A stretch of DNA of 64,000 bases from an uncultured Pelagibacteraceae bacterium (GCA_902579285.1 CACHGA010000001.1:248001-312000), one strand, 5' to 3'; counted from the first letter of the stretch, positions 8,426 through 17,937 are shown. The notes: generated from the letters alone by a model not told the origin. Numbers and translations: made by a program.

Positions 8426-9197
8426 TTTAAAAGGAATTTTTTCAAGCTTTTTACTATTGTTTTTTATTCACATAAATTTTTCTAATGCCGAAGAGATCAA
8501 GATTCCAAAATATGATTGGACCTTTAAAGGAATAACTGGAACATTTGATAGAAGCGCTCTGCAAAGAGGTTATCAAGTTTACACTGAGGTATGTGCATCA
8601 TGTCATTCCATGAACCTCTTAAGTTATAGAAACCTTGGTGAAAAAGGTGGCCCAGAATTTTCAGTTGAGCAAGTAAAAGCAATCGCTGCTAACTTTGAAG
8701 TAACCGATGGTCCAAACAGCGATGGAGAAATGTTTACAAGACCAGGAAGACCATCAGATAGATTTGTATCACCTTATCCAAATATCGAGGCTGCAACTGC
8801 AGCTAATGGAGGAGCTTATCCACCAGATATGTCAGTTTTGGTAAAAGCACGTAAAGGCGGAGCCGACTATATTTATGCAGTTTTAATGGGTTACACCGAA
8901 CCACCTGCAGATTTTCAATTAGAGGACGGTGTTTACTACAATAAATATATGGACGGTAATAAGATTAAAATGTCCAATCCACTTGCGGACGATTTAGTTT
9001 CATACGCTGATGGAACAAAAGCAACCCAAGCTCAAATGGCAAAAGATGTAACAACTTTTCTAACCTGGGCAGCTGAACCTCATCTAGAAACACGGCACAA
9101 ATTAGGATTCAAAGTTGTGATTTTTCTAATAATTTTATCAACCTTAGTATATTTTAGTATGCGTAAATTATGGTCAAGGATTGACCCTAAAGACTAA
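8418..9197 (+). CDS. petC: Cytochrome c1
   Basis: Cytochrome c1 accepts electrons from the Rieske protein and passes them to soluble cytochrome c. A signal peptide ends around NFSNA, before residue 25. The haem motif CASCHSM has Cys 59, Cys 62 and His 63. The later segment KIKMSNPL aligns with the axial-methionine region, usually AMPPPL. WAAEPH and a single C-terminal helix near residues 232-248 anchor the protein. Its final 24 bases overlap the end of the convergent ychF gene, leaving no room for a terminator. Confidence 0.97.
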   Translation: MCNLKGIFSSFLLLFFIHINFSNAEEIKIPKYDWTFKGITGTFDRSALQRGYQVYTEVCASCHSMNLLSYRNLGEKGGPEFSVEQVKAIAANFEVTDGPNSDGEMFTRPGRPSDRFVSPYPNIEAATAANGGAYPPDMSVLVKARKGGADYIYAVLMGYTEPPADFQLEDGVYYNKYMDGNKIKMSNPLADDLVSYADGTKATQAQMAKDVTTFLTWAAEPHLETRHKLGFKVVIFLIILSTLVYFSMRKLWSRIDPKD

Positions 9198-10247
9198 AAC
9201 ATCACCATCTTTTACAAAGTAATTTTTTCCTTCAACTTTTAACTTTCCATTTTCTTTAGCTTTTTCAAAACTACCATATCTCTTAAAGTCATCATAAGAT
9301 ACTACTTCTGCCCTTATAAAATTTTTTTCAAAATCACTATGTATTACACCTGCAGCTTTTTGTGCTTCAGTATTTTTTTTTATAGTCCATGCCCTTGTTT
9401 CTTTCGGCCCAGAAGTAAAAAAAGTGTTTAAATTAAGCAAATCGTATCCAGATGTAATTAATTTGTCTAAACCAGTTTTTTCTAAACCTATATTTTTCAT
9501 ATAATTTTCTCTTTCCTCAGGTTTTAAGTCTATTATTTGGCTTTCTATATCAGCACAAATATAAATAAATTTTTGATTAGAATACTTTTCCTTTAAAAGT
9601 CTTGTAAAATTGTTTCCATTTTTTACACTCTGCTCATCGACATTACATACGATTATATAAGGTTTATTTGATATTAAGCCAATTTCTCTTAGAAACTTTT
9701 TACTTTCGGGATCATAACTTATATCTAAAGTTTCAGCTTTATTTAGTCGATCTAAGATATCCTTTAGTAATTTAATTTGTTTCTCAGTTAATTTTTTTTT
9801 GGCGTTTTTTTCTAGTTTTTTCTCTATTTGGCTCATATCTGCAAGTAATATTTCGGTTTTAATAGTTTCTAAATCATTTACAGGATCAATCTTTTTATTT
9901 ACATGCTGAATATTTTCTGATTCAAAGCACCTTACTAAATGAATTATGGCATCTACTTCTCTAATATGTGATAAAAATTTATTTCCAAGACCTTCACCTT
10001 TAGAGGCGCCTTTAACAAGACCAGCGATGTCAACAAATGTTATATTCGCATTAATTTTTTTGTCGGATTTTGATATTGAATAAAGATTGTTTAAGCGGTC
10101 ATCTGGTACATCTACTATACCTATGTTTGGATCAATGGTGCAAAATGGAAAGTTAGCAGCCTGGGCATTTTTAGATGAAGTTAAAGCATTAAACAATGTA
10201 GACTTACCAACATTAGGTAATCCAACGATACCACACTTAAATCCCAT
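9174..10247 (-). CDS. ychF: YchF/Obg-like GTP/ATP-binding protein
   Basis: YchF is a conserved P-loop ATPase/GTPase that associates with ribosomes; its exact role is unsettled. The protein begins [20 protein letters not shown] (Walker A), followed by the switch regions with [21 protein letters not shown], a coiled-coil arm, the NVDE segment in the NKxD position and a C-terminal TGS-like domain. At 357 residues it is typical. It starts 11 bases inside pth, the usual pth-ychF order. It is tail to tail with petC, overlapping by 24 bases. Confidence 0.96.
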   Translation of the reverse strand: MGFKCGIVGLPNVGKSTLFNALTSSKNAQAANFPFCTIDPNIGIVDVPDDRLNNLYSISKSDKKINANITFVDIAGLVKGASKGEGLGNKFLSHIREVDAIIHLVRCFESENIQHVNKKIDPVNDLETIKTEILLADMSQIEKKLEKNAKKKLTEKQIKLLKDILDRLNKAETLDISYDPESKKFLREIGLISNKPYIIVCNVDEQSVKNGNNFTRLLKEKYSNQKFIYICADIESQIIDLKPEERENYMKNIGLEKTGLDKLITSGYDLLNLNTFFTSGPKETRAWTIKKNTEAQKAAGVIHSDFEKNFIRAEVVSYDDFKRYGSFEKAKENGKLKVEGKNYFVKDGDVLVFRVNP

Positions 10248-10809
10248 TCAAATTCTGATTTACTTTGCTTGAAAACAAATCCATTTCTTTATTTATAAGA
10301 GCAGGTATTAATTTGACAATATTATCTGTTATATCTTTTATTCTGTCTTCTTCATTTTCGCTAAAGTCATCTAAAACATGGGTGTTTACTTTACTTTTTT
10401 GTTTAGGACGTCCAATTCCAATTCTCACTCTTGAGTAATCTTTACCAATAAATTTATCTATAGACTCAATACCGTTATGTCCAGCACTACTCCCACCAAC
10501 TTTCGCCTTAACCTTTCCCAAGTCTATATCTAAATCATCATGAAAAACTATGACATTTTTTGCGTCAATTTTAAAATAATCAATAAGTTCTTTTATACAA
10601 ACTCCTGAATTATTCATAAATGTCAGAGGCTTTATGGCATAAACTTTTTTATCCTGGATATTTCCAGTTGTTAAAAGTCCTTTGAACTTAGGTTTTTGTT
10701 TTGAAAGGCTGAATTCTGAGTTGATTGCATCTATAATTTTGAAACCAATATTATGTCTATTGTTTGTATTATTTGGACCAGGATTTCCTAAACCTACAAG
10801 TAAAAGCAT
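10237..10809 (-). CDS. pth: Peptidyl-tRNA hydrolase
   Basis: Pth cleaves peptides from prematurely released peptidyl-tRNA so the tRNA can be reused. The 190-residue protein has LVGLGNPGPNN, the catalytic His in RHNIGFK, PLTFMNNSG, and the DDLD and GGSSAGHNGIES motifs with their conserved Asp and His. It lies 6 bases after rplY and overlaps ychF, within a translation-related operon prs-rplY-pth-ychF. Confidence 0.97.
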   Translation of the reverse strand: MLLLVGLGNPGPNNTNNRHNIGFKIIDAINSEFSLSKQKPKFKGLLTTGNIQDKKVYAIKPLTFMNNSGVCIKELIDYFKIDAKNVIVFHDDLDIDLGKVKAKVGGSSAGHNGIESIDKFIGKDYSRVRIGIGRPKQKSKVNTHVLDDFSENEEDRIKDITDNIVKLIPALINKEMDLFSSKVNQNLNGI

Positions 10810-10815
10810 AAATAT

Positions 10816-11571
10816 TTATTTTTTTTCTGAAGTCTTTTTATCAGCTGCCTGTTTTTTATCTCCAGGAGCTTCTTTACCTTTATCGTCTTTTTTAGCAGCC
10901 TCGCCCTCCTTGCCAGGTGCTGGAGTTTCTGCCCCTTCAGCAGTTGCAGCTTCTTGACCCTCTTCTCCTTCGGCAGTAGCTTCCTCAGCAGGTTTTTCAG
11001 GTTCTTTTACAATTGTTGGAGCAGCTATAGTAGCCACAACAAAATCTCTATCAGTAATTGTTAATTCTGCATTTTTAGGCAATGTTACAGATGATATTCT
11101 TATGCTTGTACCAATATCTAAACCTGCCAAATCAACCTCAATATCTTCTGGTATATTTCCAGCTTCACATTTTAATTCAATCTTTCTTCTTACTATGTTT
11201 AAAACACCGCCTTTTTTTAGACCGCTACATTGATCATTGTTTTTAAACTTTACTGGAATTTCTAATATAATTTTAGAACCTTGAACAATTCTCATAAAAT
11301 CAATATGAGTAGGTTTCTCGGAGGTCACATGATAGGTAACATCTCTAGGAATTACTTTTTCTTTTTTTCCGTCAATATCTAAGTCAATTACAGTTGATAA
11401 AAAATTCTCTGATCTTAATACATCATTAACAAATTTTTCATTTATACTGAGTTTTAAATTTGGGCTTTTACCCCCATATAAAATAGCTGGTATTAATCCT
11501 TTTGATCTCAAGGTATTTAATTGACCTTTAGTTTTAGTTTCTCGCTTCGTCGCCTTTAAATTATTTGTCAT
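10816..11571 (-). CDS. rplY: Large ribosomal subunit protein bL25, long (Ctc) form
   Basis: bL25 binds 5S rRNA. The first 190 or so residues contain the 5S-binding domain (RSKGLIPAILYGG) and the Ctc-type beta domain (PRDVTYHV, VDLAGLDIG). I start at ATG 11571, giving 251 residues with MTNNLKATKRET, because the further-upstream codons add an unusual hydrophobic stretch. The last 60-65 residues form a low-complexity tail of Ala, Glu, Lys, Gly and Pro, disordered by appearance and visibly richer in G and C than the surroundings. Such tails vary among alphaproteobacterial bL25 proteins; a function is not known to me. Confidence 0.93.
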   Translation of the reverse strand: MTNNLKATKRETKTKGQLNTLRSKGLIPAILYGGKSPNLKLSINEKFVNDVLRSENFLSTVIDLDIDGKKEKVIPRDVTYHVTSEKPTHIDFMRIVQGSKIILEIPVKFKNNDQCSGLKKGGVLNIVRRKIELKCEAGNIPEDIEVDLAGLDIGTSIRISSVTLPKNAELTITDRDFVVATIAAPTIVKEPEKPAEEATAEGEEGQEAATAEGAETPAPGKEGEAAKKDDKGKEAPGDKKQAADKKTSEKK

Positions 11572-11613
11572 TTGAATGAGCCAATTTACCCCAACTTTAA
11601 AATAAAACAAGGG

Positions 11614-12546
11614 TTAATTGAATAGATCTGATACTGAAGTAGAGTTCGAAATCCTTTTTATTGCCTCAGCCATAAGAGGTGCGATCGACAAAACTTGTAT
11701 TTTACTTACATTTTTTATTCTTCGACTATTATCTATAGTATCAGTGATTATTAATTTCTTTATTTTAGATTTTTTAATTTTGTTTACAGCATCTCCACTT
11801 AAAACAGCATGAGTAACAAACACATGAACATCTTTTGCTCCCTTTTTAATTAATGCTTCTACAGCATTAACAATAGTTCCACCGCTATCGATAATATCAT
11901 CAACGATTATGCAATTTTTATTTTTTATGTCCCCAATAATATTCATCACCTGAGATTTTCCAGCCTGAGGTCTTCTTTTATCTATAATTGCTAATTCAGC
12001 ATTTATTTTTTTTGCCAAACCTCTCGTTCTTTCTATACCGCCCGCATCCGGTGATACACATGTTAGATTGTTACTTTTAATATTTTTTTTTATATATCTT
12101 GCAAATATAGGAGTGGTAAATAAATTATCTACTGGCATGTCAAAAAAACCTTGAATTTGACCTGCATGTAAATCTACTGTAACAATTCTGTTCGCACCAG
12201 CATTTGTAATTAAATTTGAAACAACTTTTGCTGAAATCGAAGTTCTAGGAACTACTTTTCTGTCTTGCCTTGCATAACCAAAATAAGGAATCACTGCCGT
12301 AATATTTTTAGCTGAAGATCTTTTAAGAGCATCTATACACAAAAGCAATTCCATTAAATTATCATTTGCTGGTGTTGATGTTGATTGAACTACAAAAACA
12401 CTGTTTCCCCTAATATTTTCGTTGATTTCAACATATATTTCTCCGTCAGCAAAATTTTTAATATTCGTATTGATCAATTTTAGCTTAAGTTGCTTGCTGA
12501 TGCTTTTGCTTAACAGAGGATTACTTGTTCCTGATAAGATTTTCAT
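11614..12546 (-). CDS. prs: Ribose-phosphate pyrophosphokinase (PRPP synthase)
   Basis: Prs makes PRPP from ribose 5-phosphate and ATP for nucleotide, His and Trp synthesis. The start at 12546 gives MKILSGTSNPLL, which matches the family N-terminus, and 310 residues. Visible motifs are FADGEIYVEI, PYFGYARQDRK (ATP site), VDLHAGQIQGFF, the catalytic Lys segment DKRRPQAG and the PRPP loop VDDIIDSGGT. It heads the minus-strand run prs-rplY-pth-ychF, an order familiar from alphaproteobacteria. An in-frame ATG at 12567 would add seven residues and is less likely. Confidence 0.97.
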   Translation of the reverse strand: MKILSGTSNPLLSKSISKQLKLKLINTNIKNFADGEIYVEINENIRGNSVFVVQSTSTPANDNLMELLLCIDALKRSSAKNITAVIPYFGYARQDRKVVPRTSISAKVVSNLITNAGANRIVTVDLHAGQIQGFFDMPVDNLFTTPIFARYIKKNIKSNNLTCVSPDAGGIERTRGLAKKINAELAIIDKRRPQAGKSQVMNIIGDIKNKNCIIVDDIIDSGGTIVNAVEALIKKGAKDVHVFVTHAVLSGDAVNKIKKSKIKKLIITDTIDNSRRIKNVSKIQVLSIAPLMAEAIKRISNSTSVSDLFN

Positions 12547-12593
12547 TAGAACAATTAATTTATACATCCAATGAGTTTAGTTTTCAATTAATT

Positions 12594-13358
12594 TTATAAA
12601 TTAATTTTCTTAATTGCTGAGATGCATCTTCCGTAATCATCTTCACCCAACTTTTTGGCCCTTCTATGGCTAAAATATTCATTCTTAGAGGCAAAACTAT
12701 CAACTGCTATGTTTTCTATTTTAAAAACACTTAAATCTGCAAGTTTCTTATTAATATACCCTCTAAGATCAAAATTAAAAAAATTATCATTTTTTTCTAT
12801 AAAAAATTTTGAATTTTCCCTTGATTGGGTCATAAAATTTGAATAAAAATTTTTTCTTACCTCATAATTATTTTGAGATATACACGGCCCCACAATTGAA
12901 ATTAGTTTGCTTAGACTACCGCCCATCTTTACAAGTTCAGATAAAGTATTTTCAATTATTCCTGAATATGCACCTTTCCAGCCCGCATGAATACATCCAA
13001 TTATTTTTTTTTCAATTTCGTAAATCAATATCGGGGCACAATCTGCTGTTAATACGCAAAGAGCTAATTCATTATTCATCGTCAGCAAAGCATCACAATC
13101 GAATCTTCCTGAATTTTTTAAATTTTCTGCTATTAAAACTTTATTGCTGTGGGTTTGATTCATGATAGCCAATTTATCTGTATCTATATTAAAAATTTTT
13201 GAGACTATTTCTAAATTTTTTCTAATATCTTTTGGATTATCGTTGCTTCCTATACCACAGTTTAAACTTTCATACATTCCTTTGGAAACACCGTTTTTCC
13301 TGGAAAAAAAACAATGTTTTAAATTATTATTATTTAATAAATTTTTTGAATAAAACAT
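12594..13358 (-). CDS. pgeF: PgeF/YfiH multicopper-oxidase-like protein
   Basis: This family (formerly polyphenol oxidase or laccase domain) was shown in E. coli to act as a peptidoglycan editing factor that corrects mis-incorporated residues in UDP-MurNAc precursors; nucleoside-cleaving activity is also reported. The metal-site motifs are intact: MNQTHSN, LTADCAPIL and IGCIHAGWKGA, with their His and Cys ligands, plus VGPCISQNNYEV. It has 254 residues. The start overlaps the midA stop as TAATG, and lgt lies just upstream, a typical alphaproteobacterial trio. Confidence 0.93.
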   Translation of the reverse strand: MFYSKNLLNNNNLKHCFFSRKNGVSKGMYESLNCGIGSNDNPKDIRKNLEIVSKIFNIDTDKLAIMNQTHSNKVLIAENLKNSGRFDCDALLTMNNELALCVLTADCAPILIYEIEKKIIGCIHAGWKGAYSGIIENTLSELVKMGGSLSKLISIVGPCISQNNYEVRKNFYSNFMTQSRENSKFFIEKNDNFFNFDLRGYINKKLADLSVFKIENIAVDSFASKNEYFSHRRAKKLGEDDYGRCISAIKKINL

Positions 13359-14419
13359 TATGTCAGGTCCAAATTGAAATTACATTTTTTGTTCTTTACA
13401 AAAATCACTTTGAACTTTTGACCCATCATTTCGGGGTGAAGCAATCTTTTTACCCTGGTATATAAGTTAGATTTTTCCTTAGCATTTAATTTATGGCTTA
13501 GAATTTTAAATCTTTCTCTAATACCCATTTTTTGTAAAAATTCACTTTGTGAAATAATTTTGTCTACTATCAAATTTTTCATATTGAAGTACTCTTTATA
13601 TAAATTAAAATTTACTAAATAAGTTATATCTGCTTTACCAATATTTTTTTCAATATTATTATATTTATGTTTAAAAACTGATTGTAAAGTATCAGTATTG
13701 TGCTCATTTACATATCCATAATCTATAAAAAGAGCTCCACCATTTAATTTTTTAATTTTGTTACAAACAATACCTAATTCCTTAAAACCATATTCTGGAT
13801 ACTCAATTATTCCTTCATTTTTAATAATTTTGTAACTTTCAAGTTTTTTAATTTCTTTTTTAATTGATTTTTTAAAAAAAAAATTCACATTTTTTTTTCC
13901 AATTTTTACGTATTTTTCAAATATTATTCCATTTATTTTTTTAAACTGTTTTATGGGTAAAGCATCTAAAAATTCATTTCCAAAAAATACAACAGGTCCA
14001 CTTTTTATTTTGCTTAATTTTTGTATCCAAGAAACTTTTTTTGATAAAATTCTTTGTTTTTGTATTTTCCTGAGCATTTTACTTTTTTCATAAAGTATTA
14101 TATTTGTAGAATTATAAACTTCAGGAAAGTTTTTTAATGTTTTCAATACAGTTAAACAAAGATCGCCATTTCCTGGCCCCATTTCAATAAAATTAATTTT
14201 TTTTGGTTTATTTAATTTTTTCCAAAAGCCAACAAACCAAATAGTTATCATTTCCCCAAAAAGATTTGAAATGTTCGGGGCAGTTACAAAATCTCCTTTT
14301 TTACCAAAAGGGTTCTTCTTTTGATAGTAACCCAAATCTTTATGGTAAAGAACTTTGTTCAAGAAAAGATCTAACGGTATAATTTTTCTTTCCTGGAAAA
14401 ATTTATTTATTTTGTTCAT
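13358..14419 (-). CDS. SAM-dependent methyltransferase, MidA/NDUFAF7 family
   Basis: This family methylates a protein arginine in complex I assembly in mitochondria; the bacterial target is unproven. The SAM-binding loop EMGPGNGDLCL, the N-terminal KDLGYYQKKNPFGKKGDFVTAP segment (broken here only by the usual family variation), FFGNEFLDALPI and FIDYGY are all diagnostic. At 353 residues the length is normal. The gene overlaps lgt by 17 bases and pgeF by one, so the three are translationally linked. Confidence 0.9.
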   Translation of the reverse strand: MNKINKFFQERKIIPLDLFLNKVLYHKDLGYYQKKNPFGKKGDFVTAPNISNLFGEMITIWFVGFWKKLNKPKKINFIEMGPGNGDLCLTVLKTLKNFPEVYNSTNIILYEKSKMLRKIQKQRILSKKVSWIQKLSKIKSGPVVFFGNEFLDALPIKQFKKINGIIFEKYVKIGKKNVNFFFKKSIKKEIKKLESYKIIKNEGIIEYPEYGFKELGIVCNKIKKLNGGALFIDYGYVNEHNTDTLQSVFKHKYNNIEKNIGKADITYLVNFNLYKEYFNMKNLIVDKIISQSEFLQKMGIRERFKILSHKLNAKEKSNLYTRVKRLLHPEMMGQKFKVIFVKNKKCNFNLDLT

Positions 14420-15200
14420 TGAAATTAATTTTTAATATAAATAGAATTGCAAAAATCATCATACCAATACTTAGCAACGAACCGAGGCTAATAAAATCAA
14501 ATATATAACCAATGTGTTTATCTGGCTCTCTATAAAACTCAGAAATAATTCTAAAAATTCCGTAAAAAATTAAAAATAAAAATGATATTAAACCGTGATT
14601 AAAATTTTTTTTTAAAAATAAAAAATTTATTAAAACAAATAAAACAATTCCCTCCAAAAAAGCCTCATATAGCTGAGATGGATGCCTATTTAAATTGTCA
14701 ATTTCAGGGAAGATAATTCCCCATGGTTTGTCTGTTGGTGTCCCATAAAGTTCACTATTAATAAAATTTGCAATCCTACCCAAAAAAATTCCTATTGGAG
14801 CTGCACAACAAATAATATCGAAATATATTTTGTAATTTAATTTTTTAACTTTTGAAAAAATATAAGTACTTAAAATAACTCCTATCAAACCTCCATGAAA
14901 AGACATCCCGCCCTCCCACAATTTAAAAATTTCAATCGGTTGGTTAAGAAAAAATGTTAGGTTATAAAAAATTACATAACCCAACCTTCCTCCAACAATT
15001 ACACCAATAATTATATAAGAAACAAGATCGTCAAAATTTTTTAAATAATTTTCTTGATCCGATCCATGTATTTTTTTTGTTATTATAAGACGTCCATACC
15101 ACCAACCAATTAAAATACCAAACACATAAGCCAAAGAATACCAGTGAATTTTTATAATTCCGAAATCAATTAGCACTGGATTAAAATTGTGAACCATCAT
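14403..15200 (-). CDS. lgt: Prolipoprotein diacylglyceryl transferase
   Basis: Lgt transfers diacylglycerol from phosphatidylglycerol to the lipobox cysteine of prolipoproteins in the inner membrane. The protein has about seven hydrophobic helices and the family motifs VGGRLGYVIFYN, MSFHGGLIG and the signature GRIANFINSELYG. I prefer ATG 15200 (265 residues); a GTG at 15215 and an ATG at 15197 are alternatives. A lipobox protein encoded in this window, BamD, is a presumed substrate. Confidence 0.96.
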   Translation of the reverse strand: MMVHNFNPVLIDFGIIKIHWYSLAYVFGILIGWWYGRLIITKKIHGSDQENYLKNFDDLVSYIIIGVIVGGRLGYVIFYNLTFFLNQPIEIFKLWEGGMSFHGGLIGVILSTYIFSKVKKLNYKIYFDIICCAAPIGIFLGRIANFINSELYGTPTDKPWGIIFPEIDNLNRHPSQLYEAFLEGIVLFVLINFLFLKKNFNHGLISFLFLIFYGIFRIISEFYREPDKHIGYIFDFISLGSLLSIGMMIFAILFILKINFNEQNK

Positions 15201-15252
15201 CTTCAAATTTATCACAATTGAAATTAAATTACTTATAATTTAGAGTAAAACT

Positions 15253-15501
15253 ATGAATAATTCTCAAAAAATTCTTAAAATGATATCAGGTTTTATTGAA
15301 GCAGGTCTAATTACATCCAAAGATCTCAGGAAAGAGCTTTTAACATCTCTAAAGTTTAAAAAAGAGGATTTCGCGAGTAAATTTGACTTAGTTACAAAAG
15401 AGGAATTTGTAGTTTTAAAAAAAATCATTGATAAACAACAAAAGGAAATTTTAGATCTAAAAAAAACACACAAAAAATCTAAAAAGGCAAAGAAACCTTA
15501 A
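15253..15501 (+). CDS. ubiK: UbiK-like (BMFP) accessory factor
   Basis: A short protein (82 residues) with an N-terminal amphipathic region and a C-terminal coiled coil (VTKEEFVVLKKIIDKQQKEI) followed by a Lys-rich tail. Sequence and architecture match the UbiK/YqiC family, which assists the ubiquinone-synthesis Ubi complex in aerobic proteobacteria. Its place opposite lgt agrees with other alphaproteobacteria as I remember them. The 3' end overlaps the convergent histidine kinase gene by 23 bases. Family assignment is good; the ubiquinone role here is inferred. Confidence 0.75.
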   Translation: MNNSQKILKMISGFIEAGLITSKDLRKELLTSLKFKKEDFASKFDLVTKEEFVVLKKIIDKQQKEILDLKKTHKKSKKAKKP

Positions 15502-16798
15502 CCGCCAAACCATTGTGTTCACTTTCTGACAATACTATATTTCCTCCATGTGATTTTACAATATCTAGAGAGATAGAAAGCCCCAAACCAACTCCCGATC
15601 TATTTAAGCTTCTACTTTTATCGACTCTATAAAAAGGCTTAAAAACATTTTCATATTCTTTTTTAGGTAGGCCTGGACCATTGTCCTCGATAGTGATAAT
15701 CGCATTTCCAACTGATTTTTTTATTTCAACAAAAATTTTGTCTCCATAGGAAAGTCCATTTTCAACTATATTTGATAAACTTCTTCTTAATAAATTTTTT
15801 CTGCCAAATATTTTAACATTTCCATTTTTTTTAAATTCAAATTTGGAATGATCAAAATTTCCTAAAATATCCTCTAATAAATTACTAATATTTATTTCAA
15901 CATAATCTTCTTCAGATTGTGATTTTGCATACTGCAGATAATCATTAAGCATTTTTTCCATTTCATCAATATCTGCAGCCATTTTCCTCGCATTATCTTT
16001 TTTATCTGCCATGGCTAACTGCAGCTTCAATCTTGTTAAAGGCGTTCTTAAATCATGACTTATACCTGACAACATTTCTGATCTTTGATTAAGATGCTTG
16101 TTTATCCTTTTCATCATTTTGTCAAACTCAATTGTTGCTTTTCTTATTTCAGACGCACCCGACGGACTGAGATCATCAACTCTCTCACCTCTACCAAACC
16201 TTTCAGCTGCTTTTGATAATTTTAAAATTGGCCTTGTTTGATTCCTTAAAAATAGAATTGCTATTAATATAAGAATAAAAGAGGGAAGTGTAATCCATAA
16301 AACAAACACTCTAACTGAAGAAGGTGCAATTTTACTTTTTGGAAAAAAAATTTGTATAATTTCATTATTAGTTCGTATTCTTAGGTCAACCAAATTTAGA
16401 TAAGTCACAGTATCAAACCAATAATTATTTCCAAATATTGGTTTTAATTCTCTCCTCAAAGACCTATCCATTGGGCTAAAACGTCTATCTGATTTAGTTG
16501 TTGGTAAATTTTCACCCTTTTTAATATTAATTACAAAATCAAAGTTCTTTTTGTATAAATTTGTTAAAAAAATTACATTTTTTGTGTCCCCGGATCTATA
16601 TGTTTCAAACAAGGTCTTTACTTCACTTACCAGAGATTTTGTCATTCCTTTATTTGCTTTTATCCATATACTATCAAAAAAAACTACTGAAATAATTAAT
16701 TGCAAAAGAACAATTGGAGCAGCAACTATAATTAGGGCTCTATAAAATAACCTTTTTGGTAAAAATTTTTTTAACAAACTATTTAATCCAAAGGACAT
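15479..16798 (-). CDS. Sensor histidine kinase (EnvZ-like)
   Basis: A membrane sensor that phosphorylates the adjacent response regulator. Residues 20-41 and 163-185 are membrane helices around a periplasmic domain of about 120 residues. A HAMP linker follows, then the dimerisation helix with SGISHDLRTPLTRL (phosphoacceptor His 248), and an ATPase domain with NIVENGLSYG, EDNGPGLP and GVGLGLSIS. It is 439 residues long and complete. The start overlaps the response regulator end by 20 bases. The periplasmic domain has no family I can name, so the signal is unknown; osmotic or envelope sensing is suggested only by EnvZ resemblance. Confidence 0.93.
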   Translation of the reverse strand: MSFGLNSLLKKFLPKRLFYRALIIVAAPIVLLQLIISVVFFDSIWIKANKGMTKSLVSEVKTLFETYRSGDTKNVIFLTNLYKKNFDFVINIKKGENLPTTKSDRRFSPMDRSLRRELKPIFGNNYWFDTVTYLNLVDLRIRTNNEIIQIFFPKSKIAPSSVRVFVLWITLPSFILILIAILFLRNQTRPILKLSKAAERFGRGERVDDLSPSGASEIRKATIEFDKMMKRINKHLNQRSEMLSGISHDLRTPLTRLKLQLAMADKKDNARKMAADIDEMEKMLNDYLQYAKSQSEEDYVEINISNLLEDILGNFDHSKFEFKKNGNVKIFGRKNLLRRSLSNIVENGLSYGDKIFVEIKKSVGNAIITIEDNGPGLPKKEYENVFKPFYRVDKSRSLNRSGVGLGLSISLDIVKSHGGNIVLSESEHNGLAVKVSLPF

Positions 16799-17456
16799 AA
16801 CCAGAACCTCTTATTGTTTGTAAAAATTTTGGATTTTTAGGATCAAGTTCAATTTTTTTTCTTAATCTTGTAATCATTACATCGATAGATCTTTCTTGTG
16901 ATATTTTTGATATTTTTCCAATTTCGTTTCTTGAAAAAATTTTACCAGGTGAAGACAACATCTTTAAGAGAACATTTTTTTCAGCAGAATTAATTTTTTT
17001 AGTTTTGTTATTTAATTTAATAGTCATTTTATTTAAATTAAGTTCAGCATCTCCAATTTTACTATCTTCTATAGAGTTTTGAGTAGAATTCGATTTAATA
17101 ATATTCTTTATTCTTAATAAAAGCTCTCTAGGCTCAAACGGTTTACCTAAGTAGTCATCTGCCCCAATTTCAAGACCATGAATTCTATTTTCTGTTTCTC
17201 CCTTGGCTGTTAAAAGTAAAATAGGAATATTTTTTGAGGACTTTAGTTCCTTCGTTAGTTCATAGCCACTTTGTCCAGGCATCATTACATCTAGAACAAC
17301 TAAGCTGAAGCTAAAGATTTCAATTTTTTCCTTAGCTTCTTTGGCATCAGATGCAGTTGAAACAATCAAGCCTTTTTCTACTAAGAACTGTTTAATCAAT
17401 TCTTTAATTTTAATGTCATCATCAACTACTAATATATGGTATTTATTTTTTTCCAT
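16779..17456 (-). CDS. OmpR/PhoB-family response regulator
   Basis: A DNA-binding response regulator of 225 residues. The receiver has the acidic pocket VVDDD, phosphorylation site Asp 56 in VVLDVMMPG, LLTAKGE and the GKPF lysine. The C-terminal winged helix ends in RSIDVMITRLRKKIE and IRGSGYVLW. It overlaps both the upstream MarR gene (14 bases) and the downstream kinase gene (20 bases), so the three form one operon. Streamlined genomes keep few two-component systems, so this pair is likely a major one. Targets cannot be told from the window. Confidence 0.95.
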   Translation of the reverse strand: MEKNKYHILVVDDDIKIKELIKQFLVEKGLIVSTASDAKEAKEKIEIFSFSLVVLDVMMPGQSGYELTKELKSSKNIPILLLTAKGETENRIHGLEIGADDYLGKPFEPRELLLRIKNIIKSNSTQNSIEDSKIGDAELNLNKMTIKLNNKTKKINSAEKNVLLKMLSSPGKIFSRNEIGKISKISQERSIDVMITRLRKKIELDPKNPKFLQTIRGSGYVLWIK

Positions 17457-17886
17457 TAATTATTTTTTTCAACACTTCCTTAAATTTTATAACTGAGTCA
17501 GAATCTGAATTTTTAAGCGCATTAAAAATACGTTTTCTTTGAGATTGAAATATTTCATTATAGAACTTTTTCCCTATTTGATCTAGGTAAAGTAGTTTTC
17601 TCCTTGAATCATTATTATCTTTAATTTGTTTAATAATTCTGAGTCTCTTTAAATCCTGCAAAACTCTATTTAAACTTTGTTTTCTTATTTTTAGTTTAAT
17701 TATGAGTTCATTAACACTTATGCCTTCATTTCTTTCAATTAGGTGAAGCGTTCTATGGTGAGCAGCCCCCATTGAGTTTTTTTTTAAAATATCTTTAGGA
17801 TCAGAGAAGGTTTCTCTGTATGCATAAAGAAGCAATTGAATACAATCTTTGATTTGATCATCCTTTAAATATAGAAGTTCTTTCAT
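17443..17886 (-). CDS. MarR-family winged-helix regulator
   Basis: A 147-residue transcription regulator. The central winged helix-turn-helix includes GISVNELIIKLKIRKQSLNRV, and the wing has DNNDSRRKLLYL, matching MarR proteins; the N- and C-terminal helices would form the dimer. It is the first gene of an operon with the response regulator and kinase, and is divergent from ilvE. A ligand site is not evident. An inverted repeat in the intergenic region (17918-17937) is a candidate operator. Confidence 0.85.
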   Translation of the reverse strand: MKELLYLKDDQIKDCIQLLLYAYRETFSDPKDILKKNSMGAAHHRTLHLIERNEGISVNELIIKLKIRKQSLNRVLQDLKRLRIIKQIKDNNDSRRKLLYLDQIGKKFYNEIFQSQRKRIFNALKNSDSDSVIKFKEVLKKIINGKK

Positions 17887-17902
17887 TTTTTGGTCAGATA
17901 TA

Positions 17903-17937
17903 TTGACTTATTTTATCAACAAATATACTTTTTTGTT
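17903..17937 (+). promoter_or_regulatory. Candidate ilvE promoter with inverted repeat
   Basis: The 77-base gap between marR and ilvE contains TTGACT at 17903-17908 and TATACT at 17924-17929 (15-base spacing, shorter than ideal). The TATACT lies inside the loop of an inverted repeat AACAAA (17918-17923) / TTTGTT (17932-17937). A MarR dimer bound there would block the promoter. Short AT-rich repeats arise easily by chance here, so confidence is low. Confidence 0.3.

Noticed and set aside
12839..13465. Overlapping plus-strand open frames opposite pgeF and midA
   Set aside because: They follow from the low complexity of AT-rich DNA opposite conserved genes and have no family features.
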